DNA from: Lacihabitans sp. LS3-19
GTDB lineage: Bacteria > Bacteroidota > Bacteroidia > Cytophagales > Spirosomataceae
Direction: 5' to 3'
NCBI RefSeq assembly: GCF_024343575.1
Contig: NZ_RJUA01000121.1
Span: 124,001 to 188,000, forward strand
Length of the DNA stretch: 64,000 nt
Within the stretch, counting starts at the first letter, position 1, and each line of letters begins with the position of its first letter. Position numbers and translations under genes: made by a program. Below are positions 46,401 to 53,784 of the stretch, in pieces. The notes under the pieces are model-generated. The model was not told where the DNA came from. It saw only the letters and a list, made by a program, of their open reading frames with translations, and ran no database searches.

Positions 46401-47422
46401 ATTCTCTTGATGAGGTTGTTTGGGCACTAGAATATCCTTCTTTAAAGCCTCTTTTTGTTAGTGAATCTGTCCAAAGCCTGTATGGTATAAGTAGTTCGGA
46501 TTGGGTAAAAAACAATTTCAGGGTTTTAGCACAGACTATTCCAGAAGATAATCCAATTTTAAAAAGGTTATATAGGGAAGTTAAACATGATGGATTTTCG
46601 TCAGGTGTTTTCAGGATAAAGGATAATCATCAAAAATTAAAATGGATTAACTCAACTAATAAAATAGTGAATTTTAATTCAAATGGAAATCAAATATTAA
46701 TTGGGGTTTTATCTGATATTACAAAAATAAAGGAAGCTGAAAGTGAGACATTGAATGCAAAAAAAGAAATGGAATTTGCACAAAACGCTTATTCGGAGCT
46801 TGAATTAAGGGCATTACAGATGCAAATGAACCCCCATTTTATTTTTAATGCATTAAACTCTATCCAAAGTTATATTTTTAATAAAGAAGAAGAATTGGCC
46901 AACAATTACTTAAGTAAATTCGCTTTTTTAATTAGGCAGTTTCTTGATTCCTCCAGAAGCAAATATATTTCTATAGACGAGGAGGTTGCAAACTTGAAAC
47001 TTTACATTGAGCTTGAGAAATTAAGATTTGAAAATAAATTTGATTATCTAATAGAAATAGACCCAAAGGTTAATAAATACGCTGAGATACCTACAATGTT
47101 ACTTCAACCATTTATTGAAAATGCCATAAATCATGGCTTAAGATATAAGAAAGAGAAAGGAATGTTGAATTTTAAAATCATTGAAGTTGATAATAAAATT
47201 GTGGTAAGTATCAAAGACAATGGAGTAGGAAGAAAGGTAGCTGAGGAAATAAAATCGCTTTCAAGCCAAGGTTATAAGTCTCAAGGTCTTAAAATTACCA
47301 CCCAGAGAATTGAAAATTACAATTTGTTAAATTCTGAAAATATAGAATATAAAATTACAGATATTGATGAAAATTCTGAAAATATCGGTACATTAGTCGA
47401 AATTTATTTCCCAAAAATATAG
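43412..47422 (+). CDS. Very large cytosolic PAS/GAF LytS-type histidine kinase
   Basis: This 1336-residue kinase has no transmembrane helix, so it senses inside the cell. Domains in order: PAS (about 10-120), PAS (150-255), GAF (270-430), GAF (440-605), then four PAS/PAC units (615-1105), a short coiled coil, and a LytS-type His_kinase/HATPase (1130-1336). The latter has LQMNPHFIFNALNSIQSY, RSKYISIDEE, ENAINHGLRYKK, DNGVGRK and GYKSQGLKIT. The start is a TTG (43412); no ATG or GTG lies between it and the upstream stop. Its kinase half is a clear paralogue of the gene before it. The response regulator follows after four bases. Confidence 0.92.
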   Translation: MNLNTQEFTFIAENSSDGVLIIENGKLVYCSEKLTKYFPLDFFLSSVITLKDFEKFVLTSDIKRVKSEIKDAIESRIVEFSLKFKLFFSDERILDAENLVKNFYDPKGKLLKSIIIVKSLKEAFNANKEFNIETVINLDLFEYYPGFIVIKNYEGEFVFVNEKAAQMFKKKPEEVIGLRDDDYISNQVLIQKYLKDDREVIDSGKAKVIASEEGIRLDGSMGFYSVSKLPVKIPGQEKKCVMIFATDITEKIIAEQEFVKKTEDEINRNRILLELPILPTINDNAFRKNCKLLTEALCNGLHLEKAGIWRVNEEGIESIDTYGILARRHNSGLVKKGPKIIEFVEDLFSKSELPIEVQIENCLDFDFFEESTFKDHNKSYICIPIKMHHGFKGFISCEYSIPKKWTSEELTFLRNIINIFVSIKEQKNRSLVEAKLLHRSEILKASAELNQKLLMCDSFEVIADELLEIIGKASNTDRVYFFKNDKENEWFTQTNEWVSEGIKAEINNPLLKSLSYSKLGKYYHDLINNKPFQFKISDIKDEENFKRLNDQRIKSLLVIPIFIKNELAGYIGFDDCKSEFEWDKDIINYLVSIAASISSALERQLSELENKESQANFKQISETLGEVFWLFDIVESKFLFISNACQDVFGVSVDSGYQDFQFIEKLILEEDKQTIYNRKKSITEGIYKEIKYKIRTPQGEVKIINEKISPVYNGKGDLWRISGFAQDVTGKLKIENELKNLSTVTEKISDGVAIANLDFEIIYANKAYLDIFSAKSEQLLSKRPSDLFQLENKEEILKKVNFNSTGDAVEYKVKTFDDRWIWVEMKTNILYDENNNPYQIVEILSDITERKKNELALKESERSLRFMTENTSDALIIFKGSTGIYYSGNCPKLFGYLLDDVRGYTLVDIVGFVHPEDINILFAVLDNLFEKLKEDLVFQIRIKHKLGHYFWAEVVINIVIDGQESFTSLVVVRNIAKRKKAELELQASENKLSVILNSLDEVVWALEYPSLKPLFVSESVQSLYGISSSDWVKNNFRVLAQTIPEDNPILKRLYREVKHDGFSSGVFRIKDNHQKLKWINSTNKIVNFNSNGNQILIGVLSDITKIKEAESETLNAKKEMEFAQNAYSELELRALQMQMNPHFIFNALNSIQSYIFNKEEELANNYLSKFAFLIRQFLDSSRSKYISIDEEVANLKLYIELEKLRFENKFDYLIEIDPKVNKYAEIPTMLLQPFIENAINHGLRYKKEKGMLNFKIIEVDNKIVVSIKDNGVGRKVAEEIKSLSSQGYKSQGLKITTQRIENYNLLNSENIEYKITDIDENSENIGTLVEIYFPKI

Positions 47423-47426
47423 CCAA

Positions 47427-48179
47427 ATGTATACCTGCCTTATTGTCGATGACGAAAATAAAAGTATAGAGACACTTTCTAAAATCTTGCTAGAGTACTG
47501 TGATAATAAAGTTCAGATATTGGGAATTGCCAACAATATCGATGAAGCCTATCCTTTAATTTTGTCTTTAAAGCCAAATATTGTATTTCTTGACATTGAA
47601 ATGCCGTTTGGTTCAGGGTTTGATTTATTAGAAAAATTCGACAAAATAGATTTTCAGGTAATTTTCACAACGGGTTTTGATCAGTATGCTATTACTGCTA
47701 TAAAGTTTAGTGCCTTAGATTACTTATTAAAACCCATAAATATTCAAGAAGTAAAAGATGCGGTTGCAAAGGCTATAAGAAACATCGAATCGAGGCAATT
47801 AAATGACAATTTTAAAATATTGCTAGAAAATTTAAGAAAGCCTAAAAATACAACAAATAAAATACCCTTACCTGTTATCAACGGCTTGGAATTGGTTCAA
47901 ATCGATCAAATTGTTCATTGTCAAGCAGATGAAGATTATACACATTTGTTTTTGAAAGATGGCACTAAAAAGGTGGTAACAAAAAGTATCAAAGATTTTG
48001 AAGAATTACTGACTGAGTATGGCTTTTTTAGAATTCATCATTCGTTTCTGATTAATAAATTTTACATAAAAAAATATACCAAAGGAGAGGGAGGCTCAGT
48101 AATAACGGAGCTAGACACAGAAATACCTGTTTCAAGAAGAAGGAAAGTTGAATTTTTACAATGGCTTAACGAACTCTAA
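47427..48179 (+). CDS. LytTR-family response regulator
   Basis: This 250-residue regulator is the only output partner for the two preceding kinases. The receiver domain has DDE at residues 8-10, phospho-acceptor Asp56 (FLDIEMP), Thr in IFTTGF and Lys in LLKPIN. The LytTR DNA-binding domain covers about 150-250, with YTHLFLKDG, FRIHHSFLINKFYIK and VSRRRK. LytTR proteins bind direct repeats near promoters; none can be named here. The stop overlaps the convergent HSDR_N gene by four bases. Confidence 0.95.
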   Translation: MYTCLIVDDENKSIETLSKILLEYCDNKVQILGIANNIDEAYPLILSLKPNIVFLDIEMPFGSGFDLLEKFDKIDFQVIFTTGFDQYAITAIKFSALDYLLKPINIQEVKDAVAKAIRNIESRQLNDNFKILLENLRKPKNTTNKIPLPVINGLELVQIDQIVHCQADEDYTHLFLKDGTKKVVTKSIKDFEELLTEYGFFRIHHSFLINKFYIKKYTKGEGGSVITELDTEIPVSRRRKVEFLQWLNEL

Positions 48180-48610
48180 TTAATTAAGGGTATTTCATTT
48201 ATCTGCTGGATTTTATTATTTTCAAAATTAATATTAAAACAAAATGTCTTAATCCCGTTTGTTACACACAGATATGGAGCTTTGATTATTAAATTATATC
48301 TACTCGCTTGTTCTATCGTATTTTGAGTAATAGCGACTGTGGTAGCTTTACATTCTACAAGCAAAAACGCCACTCCTTTATTGTCATAAACTAATATATC
48401 CGAACGTTTATTTAAAGAATTGTAAACTATTCCTGACTCTAATTTTATTAAGTTTTTTGAGTATTTTTTTTCTTCTATTAAATAATCCAAGAAATTCTGT
48501 CTGACTATTTCTTCAGGTGAAAGAAAAATGTATTTTTTTCTTAAATAATCAAAAATGTATTGCTTTCCATCAACTTCTTTAATCTTGCGTTTTTCATTTT
48601 TAATATTCAT
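48176..48610 (-). CDS. Stand-alone HSDR_N-type nuclease-domain protein
   Basis: This 144-residue protein matches the type I restriction R-protein N-terminal domain (HSDR_N_2, PF13588) without helicase or other subunits. The PD-(D/E)xK core appears as RSDILVYDNKG, with Asp71, and LLVECKA, with Glu86 and Lys88. The upstream SPEEIVRQNFLDYL provides the usual acidic helix. No restriction methylase or specificity subunit is adjacent. Similar single-domain proteins are widespread in Bacteroidota as core genes, so a repair role is as likely as defence. It is divergent from the AMP nucleosidase gene. Confidence 0.82.
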   Translation of the reverse strand: MNIKNEKRKIKEVDGKQYIFDYLRKKYIFLSPEEIVRQNFLDYLIEEKKYSKNLIKLESGIVYNSLNKRSDILVYDNKGVAFLLVECKATTVAITQNTIEQASRYNLIIKAPYLCVTNGIKTFCFNINFENNKIQQINEIPLIN

Positions 48611-48679
48611 ATTGCAAAATGGAATTTTCCACTACTGATTTTGGTTATTTACTTCAAATTTTAAACAAACTAATGATAT

Positions 48680-49456
48680 ATGCAAACCAAAGAAGAAATA
48701 GTTAAAAATTGGCTTCCAAGATATACAGGAACACCAATTGAAGAATTTAAGCCTTATATTCTTCTTACCAATTTTTCTAACTACGTGAAAATGTTTGCGG
48801 ACAAATATGGCGTGGAGGTTAGGGGAACTTCAAACGCAATGCAAACAGCCTCAGCCGGCAATATTACGATTATTAACTTTGGAATGGGTAGTGCTATGGC
48901 AGCAACTGTGATGGACTTATTAACAGCCATTGAACCTAAAGCTGTTTTGTTCTTGGGCAAATGCGGTGGTTTGAAAAAAATAAGTGCTCTTGGAGATTTT
49001 ATTTTGCCAATAGCTGCTATAAGGGGAGAAGGGACAAGTGATGATTATGCAAGACCCGAAATTCCGGCTTTGCCTTCTTTTAGACTTCAAAGGTCTGTCT
49101 CGGAGATGATAATAAAGCATCAGATGGATTATTGGACAGGGACGGTATATACTACAAATAGGCGAGTATGGGAACACGATGAGAAATTCAAGGATTATTT
49201 GAAAGAAATAAGAGCATTGGGAATTGACATGGAAACGGCCACTATTTTTATAGTTGGTTTTGTTAATTCAATTCCACACGGAGCTTTGCTTTTGGTTTCT
49301 GACAATCCAATGGAGCCCGATGGAGTTAAAACTGAAGAAAGTGATAAAAAAGTAACATCTAGTTTTGTTGAAAAGCATCTTCAAATTGGAATAGAATCAT
49401 TGGAGGAATTAGCTAACTCAGGCGAATCTGTAAAACACATGAGGTTTGAAAACTAA
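48680..49456 (+). CDS. amn: AMP nucleosidase
   Basis: This enzyme splits AMP to adenine and ribose 5-phosphate. The 258-residue protein has the short Bacteroidota form, without the extra N-terminal domain of E. coli Amn. The nucleoside-phosphorylase fold shows FGMGSAMAATVMDLL, LGKCGGLKK, GEGTSDDY, the substrate-binding DMETATIF and LLVSDNPMEPDGVKTE. The conserved start WLPRYTGTPIEEF is characteristic. It is a single gene with a downstream terminator. Adenine salvage or control of the AMP pool is the likely role. Confidence 0.92.
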   Translation: MQTKEEIVKNWLPRYTGTPIEEFKPYILLTNFSNYVKMFADKYGVEVRGTSNAMQTASAGNITIINFGMGSAMAATVMDLLTAIEPKAVLFLGKCGGLKKISALGDFILPIAAIRGEGTSDDYARPEIPALPSFRLQRSVSEMIIKHQMDYWTGTVYTTNRRVWEHDEKFKDYLKEIRALGIDMETATIFIVGFVNSIPHGALLLVSDNPMEPDGVKTEESDKKVTSSFVEKHLQIGIESLEELANSGESVKHMRFEN

Positions 49457-49486
49457 AAGAGAGGACAACATAGCCCTCTCTTTTAA
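49455..49486 (+). terminator. Terminator after amn
   Basis: The stem AAAAGAGAGG (49455-49464) pairs with CCTCTCTTTT (49475-49484) around a 10-base loop and begins at the stop codon. It may also serve the convergent TPR gene. Confidence 0.75.
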
Positions 49487-49509
49487 ATTTATATAAATTA
49501 AGAATTTTA

Positions 49510-50850
49510 TCAATTACAATAATCCTTAATTACGCCATAAGCTGCAGCATAGCCAAGTTCACCAGACTTGCTAAGGTCAAAACAACCTCCGTTATTGTCA
49601 CCTAAAGCATTTTTTATTAAACCTCTTACATAATACGCTTCTGCATATTTTGGGTTTATTTTTATGGCATTTCCGCAATCCAACAGAGCCTCTGATTGTG
49701 AACCCATAGCTGACCTTACAAGTCCTCTCGCAAAATGAGCCTCAGCATAAGTTGGGTTTAGTTCTATTGATTGATTTAAATCTGATAAAGCGTCTTTTAG
49801 ATCATTTACTTTATAGTTTGAAAGACCTTTGGCGTAATACACTTCTGATTTTTCATCCGTAAAATCTACTATCATATTTTTTTCTTCAACGCTACCCCTA
49901 AGTCTGTCCAAGTTTGCTTTGCTCAATGATCCTACGTATTGGTCTTTCCCATTTTTTGAGTCGGATTTTTGAAACAAAGCTTTGCCGAAATCTGACTGGG
50001 CTGCTTTTTGATTGTTTAGTTTTGAAAAAGCAAAACCTCTACCATAGTATGCTCCTTGATTATTTGGATCTATTTGTAAACATTTATCAAAATCCAGTTT
50101 GGCTCCATTATAATCTCCCATTTTTGATTTTGAGAATCCTCGGTTAAAATAAGATTCAGCATCCTGGCCATCTAGTTTTAGTGCTTCATCAAAATCGGTA
50201 ATTGCATCAGAGTAGTTACCTACTTTTATTCTGTTTTTGCCTCTTTCATTAAATGTTTGGGCTCTTTTTGGGTTTATTTCTATTGATTTGGTATAGTCAG
50301 CTATACTGCCATTAAAATCATCCAATTTGGATTTGCATAATCCTCTTGAGTAAAAGGCCTGGTATTTTTCATTACTATTTGGATTTAGTTCTATCACTTT
50401 TGTGAAATCCTGAATAGCTCTCGAATATTCGTTTAATTTTGCTCTAATGGTTCCTCTTTGAAGATATGCATAAGAATCTTCAGGAGCTATTTCTATAGCT
50501 CTATTGAAATCTTGTAAAGCTGTTCTGTTATCATCCTGATAACTTTTGCTGATACCTCTGTATAAAAAGGACATAGCGTCCCTAGGGCTCAAATCAATGG
50601 CTCTGTCAAAATCTAAAATTGCTCCTCTATTGTCTTTTAATGCTTGTTTGGCCAGTCCTCTGTTAAAATAACTTTGATGATTGTCAGGATTCATAGAGAT
50701 AGCAGTGCTGAATGCTGCCAATGCACCTATGTAGTCTCCAGATTTGCTTTTGATAACTCCAATGTCGAAAAATTCTGAAGCGGTTTGTTGAGCAAAAGTG
50801 CTCAAACTTAAGATTAATAATAAAGAGAAAGAGAGAATGGTTTTTTTCAT
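49510..50850 (-). CDS. Exported TPR-repeat protein
   Basis: This 446-residue protein has a signal peptide (KKTILSFSLLLILSLSTFAQ) followed by about eleven tetratricopeptide repeats of 34-37 residues. Each has the pattern Gly-Asp-x-x-Ala, Asp-(F/L)-(D/N/T)-x-Ala-(I/L)-(E/D)-(L/I)-(N/D)-P and YxxRG. The repeats run nearly to the end, with a linker around 290-325. TPR arrays mediate protein contacts. It is probably periplasmic, with an unknown partner. The longer frame begins at TTG 50874, but a TATATTTG element covers it, so ATG 50850 is the start. No enzyme domain is present. Confidence 0.9.
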   Translation of the reverse strand: MKKTILSFSLLLILSLSTFAQQTASEFFDIGVIKSKSGDYIGALAAFSTAISMNPDNHQSYFNRGLAKQALKDNRGAILDFDRAIDLSPRDAMSFLYRGISKSYQDDNRTALQDFNRAIEIAPEDSYAYLQRGTIRAKLNEYSRAIQDFTKVIELNPNSNEKYQAFYSRGLCKSKLDDFNGSIADYTKSIEINPKRAQTFNERGKNRIKVGNYSDAITDFDEALKLDGQDAESYFNRGFSKSKMGDYNGAKLDFDKCLQIDPNNQGAYYGRGFAFSKLNNQKAAQSDFGKALFQKSDSKNGKDQYVGSLSKANLDRLRGSVEEKNMIVDFTDEKSEVYYAKGLSNYKVNDLKDALSDLNQSIELNPTYAEAHFARGLVRSAMGSQSEALLDCGNAIKINPKYAEAYYVRGLIKNALGDNNGGCFDLSKSGELGYAAAYGVIKDYCN

Positions 50851-50871
50851 ATGGTTATTTTCTAAATAATT

Positions 50872-50879
50872 CAAATATA
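50872..50879 (-). promoter_or_regulatory. -7 element for the TPR gene (TATATTTG)
   Basis: This exact TAnnTTTG match ends 21 bases before ATG 50850 and covers the alternative TTG start. Confidence 0.5.
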
Positions 50880-50943
50880 AACAAAAAAGATAAAACTTTA
50901 GGGCTTTATCTTTAAGGAAATCGAAGAAATTTATTCAGGGGGT

Positions 50944-51831
50944 TTATATTATGCTAATACCTAGCAAAATAACAAAAACTAGAGATGTCAATGCCAGGGT
51001 CTTAAGGTAAGGGTCTGGATTCTTTGATTTGCTTACCTGAAATCCATTAAGTAAAATTAATACAAAAGAAATCAAAAAATAGTATCTGAAGTTTTCAATA
51101 TCTTTTAAAAATAGGACTGTACAAACTATTGCTAAAAGCAATAAACTCCAATGATATATAAGGGTTTTATGTCTTCCCAGTCTTACCGGAATAGTGATTT
51201 TTCCAGCATTCCCGTCAGTGTCTATATCTCGTAAGTTATTGATGTTTAAAACGCCTGTAGCTAAAGCTCCGCAAGCTATTGCTGGCCATATTACCATAAT
51301 GTCGAATGAGGAAGAATAAAGAAAATAACTCCCAATAACTCCAAGTAGGCCAAAGAATAGGAATACAGAAATATCACCTAGTCCAAGATATCCATATGGT
51401 CTTTTACCAGCAGTGTATGAATAAGCCGCTGCTATACTTAGAATCCCGATTCCAAAAAACAGCCAGAATAATTTTGAAAATCCACCAAAGGCAATATATA
51501 TTAAACTTACTCCGCTAATTATAGATAACATAGCCATGAATATAATGGCTTTGAACATCTGTTGGGTGCTTATTCTGCCTGATTGCACTGCTCTGGCTGG
51601 TCCAACTCTATCAACAGAATCTGCTCCATTTTGTGTGTCGCCATAATCATTAGCAAAATTCGACAAAACTTGAAGCAAGATTGTAGTAAGGCATGCCAAT
51701 GAAAAAACTGGCCAACGAAATATATTAGAATGGACAGCGAGAAAAGCTCCCATAATAATGCTTGACAGAGCCAAAGGGAGCGTACGAAACCTTGCTGCCG
51801 AAATCCAATCTTTAATGTTTGGGGTATCCAT
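50944..51831 (-). CDS. menA: 1,4-dihydroxy-2-naphthoate prenyltransferase
   Basis: MenA attaches the polyprenyl tail in menaquinone synthesis, in the inner membrane. The prenyl-diphosphate site is NFANDYGDTQNGADS, the second Asp-rich site is NNLRDIDTDGNAGKIT, and about eight hydrophobic helices cover the 295 residues. The start KDWISAARFRTLPLALS is characteristic. It shares a minus-strand run with the peroxidase (five bases between them) and the desaturase, so the three may form one unit. Respiration with menaquinone fits the proposed phylum. Confidence 0.94.
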   Translation of the reverse strand: MDTPNIKDWISAARFRTLPLALSSIIMGAFLAVHSNIFRWPVFSLACLTTILLQVLSNFANDYGDTQNGADSVDRVGPARAVQSGRISTQQMFKAIIFMAMLSIISGVSLIYIAFGGFSKLFWLFFGIGILSIAAAYSYTAGKRPYGYLGLGDISVFLFFGLLGVIGSYFLYSSSFDIMVIWPAIACGALATGVLNINNLRDIDTDGNAGKITIPVRLGRHKTLIYHWSLLLLAIVCTVLFLKDIENFRYYFLISFVLILLNGFQVSKSKNPDPYLKTLALTSLVFVILLGISII

Positions 51832-51836
51832 TTCTA

Positions 51837-52445
51837 TTACAGTCCTACAGCTTTTTTGAATTCTGGATTTTCAGGAATGATTTTGGATTCAAAGAAATGA
51901 GTAAGTTTTCCATCTTTGTTTATAAGATATTTGCAGAAATTCCAAGTTGGTTCTTGGTCATTCCATCCATTTAATTCCTTTTCGCTAAGCCATTTGTAAA
52001 GTGGTGCTTTGTTAGGTCCAGTAACATCAAGTTTTTCAAACATTCTAAATTTTACACCGTAGTTTTTCTCGCAAAAGGCAGCAATTTCTTCACTTGAACC
52101 AGGCTCTTGAGCTAAAAAATTATTGGCTGGAAAACCTAAAACAGCAATTTTGTCTCCATATTTTTCATGGAATGCCTCCCAATCGGCGTATTGTGGTGTA
52201 AAGCCACATTTAGAAGCTACATTTATCAATACAACTGTTTTGCCTTTATATTCACTTAAACTTACTGGCTTTCCACTTAGGTCGTTTACCGTGAAATCGT
52301 AAAAAGAACCTTTCATAGCTTTTGTGTCGGTATTTGTTAAAATAGTTTGTTTTGAGCCAAAAACGTTTTTGATTGTTTTTAGGTTAATTAGTCCCATAAT
52401 GCAAAAGGAAAATATTCCAAAAGTTAAAAATTTCATAAATAACAT
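51837..52445 (-). CDS. Glutathione peroxidase-family thiol peroxidase
   Basis: This 202-residue peroxidase reduces hydroperoxides. The catalytic Cys80 is in NVASKCGFTPQY, with the family LGFPANNF and WNFCKYLI supplying the Gln and Trp of the site. It has cysteine, not selenocysteine. The first 25 residues form a hydrophobic segment, so the protein is probably membrane-anchored or exported. The start could be ATG 52445 or ATG 52436 (three codons later). In Bacteroidota such enzymes usually use thioredoxin. It sits seven bases downstream of the desaturase gene, suggesting protection of unsaturated lipids. Confidence 0.9.
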   Translation of the reverse strand: MLFMKFLTFGIFSFCIMGLINLKTIKNVFGSKQTILTNTDTKAMKGSFYDFTVNDLSGKPVSLSEYKGKTVVLINVASKCGFTPQYADWEAFHEKYGDKIAVLGFPANNFLAQEPGSSEEIAAFCEKNYGVKFRMFEKLDVTGPNKAPLYKWLSEKELNGWNDQEPTWNFCKYLINKDGKLTHFFESKIIPENPEFKKAVGL

Positions 52446-52452
52446 GTTTATA

Positions 52453-53556
52453 TTAGGAAACTCCCAAAGTACGCAACATGTTTATGTGCGAACCCAAAGC
52501 TTGAAAAAATCCACCTTTCGAATTATAATACAAGCCGAATTCTTTGGAAGTTTGCTCAACGATTTTTGATAAATCTCTGTAATAAATATGCGAAATTTTT
52601 GGAAATAAATGGTGTTCAATTTGAAAATCTAAACCACCTATATACCAAGAAAAAAGTTTGTTTTTTCCAAAGAAATTGGAAGTGGTTCTTAGTTGATGTA
52701 CTGCCCAAGCATTGTCTACACAACCGTTTTCATCAGGTATTGGTTGTATGGCTCCTTCGACAACGTGAGCCAATTGGAAAACTGTACTTAATATCAAACC
52801 TGAGGTACAATGCATAATTAAAAACCCAATCGCCCATTGTCCTATGGTAATTGGCATCAGCAGCATAGGGATTACCAAGATAAATACAATATACAAGGCT
52901 TTTGTAAGTAAAAGTATAGCCAATTCTTTATTCGAATAAGGCTTCATTATACCTGATTTAGAAAGCTTGTTAAAGTAAGCGATTTCCTTAAAGTCTTTCC
53001 AGAGAAAAGATATGGTCATTAAACTGTAAAGAAAAAATGCATAAATATGTTGGAATCTGTGGAAGAATTTCCTTTTGGCAGCTACATTGAGACGAAGCAT
53101 AAATTTACCAGTTATGTCTTCGTCCATTTCCAAGATATTGGTATAGGTATGATGAAGTGTATTGTGTTGCATTTCCCAGTTGTAAGCGTTTCCACCTAAA
53201 AAATAAATACTTCCTCCCAAAACTTTATTAAGCCATTTTTTGTCTGAAAAAGTGCCGTGTATAGCATCATGCATTACACTCATTCCCACCCCAGCAATGC
53301 CAATGCCCATTAGTATTAAAAGAGCAGCATTGATTAAAGTAGAGAAATTACCGAATAATATTAGAAAATAGGGTACAAAATACAAAGAAAGCATTATTAT
53401 GGCTTTCACTAAAAGTGTATTTCCACCAGATTTTGAAAGATTATTTTTTTGGAAGTATTCGTCGACTCTGGTACGAAGGGCGGCAAAAAATGTTGCCTGA
53501 TTTTTATTGATAAATTTGATTTTTTGCATAGTAAAAGCATTTTGAGTTGTACTCAT
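52453..53556 (-). CDS. Membrane fatty-acid desaturase
   Basis: This acyl-lipid desaturase has 367 residues and three His boxes: HDAIHG (96-100), HNTLHH (131-136) and QIEHHLFP near the C-terminus. The QxxHH third box is typical of front-end (delta-5/delta-6, linoleoyl-CoA-like) desaturases, though there is no cytochrome b5 domain. Four membrane helices are expected. A CAAATTTG near-match to the -7 consensus lies just upstream. It is first in a possible unit with the peroxidase and menA, linking membrane fluidity to oxidation control. Confidence 0.92.
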   Translation of the reverse strand: MSTTQNAFTMQKIKFINKNQATFFAALRTRVDEYFQKNNLSKSGGNTLLVKAIIMLSLYFVPYFLILFGNFSTLINAALLILMGIGIAGVGMSVMHDAIHGTFSDKKWLNKVLGGSIYFLGGNAYNWEMQHNTLHHTYTNILEMDEDITGKFMLRLNVAAKRKFFHRFQHIYAFFLYSLMTISFLWKDFKEIAYFNKLSKSGIMKPYSNKELAILLLTKALYIVFILVIPMLLMPITIGQWAIGFLIMHCTSGLILSTVFQLAHVVEGAIQPIPDENGCVDNAWAVHQLRTTSNFFGKNKLFSWYIGGLDFQIEHHLFPKISHIYYRDLSKIVEQTSKEFGLYYNSKGGFFQALGSHINMLRTLGVS

Positions 53557-53760
53557 TTCTACAAATTTGCCATTTTATTTTCTAAATTCCTAATTGTACT
53601 ATTTAAAGAATTATCTACTTGGAGTATTTTTATAGTATTTATGTATTATTCATAGAATATTACAAATAGAATTTAATTTTTTTATTGTAAGCTGAAATTT
53701 AACGGTCTCATCCCAATGATTTTTTTTTGATATTTCAGAATATCTAGATTATACTTTGTG

Positions 53761-53768
53761 TAATTTTG
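53761..53768 (+). promoter_or_regulatory. -7 element for the C25 peptidase gene (TAATTTTG)
   Basis: This exact TAnnTTTG match ends 16 bases before ATG 53785. The ATG itself is preceded by AAGG. Confidence 0.5.
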
Positions 53769-53784
53769 AAATAAAAACATAAGG

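Noticed and set aside
48176-48610. A restriction-modification defence island
   Set aside because: Only one HSDR_N domain is present. No methylase, specificity subunit, integrase or phage gene surrounds it.
49510-50850. Repeated DNA suggesting a CRISPR or satellite
   Set aside because: The repeats are codon-level TPR units of 102-111 bases with highly variable sequence, in frame, and without spacers of constant size.
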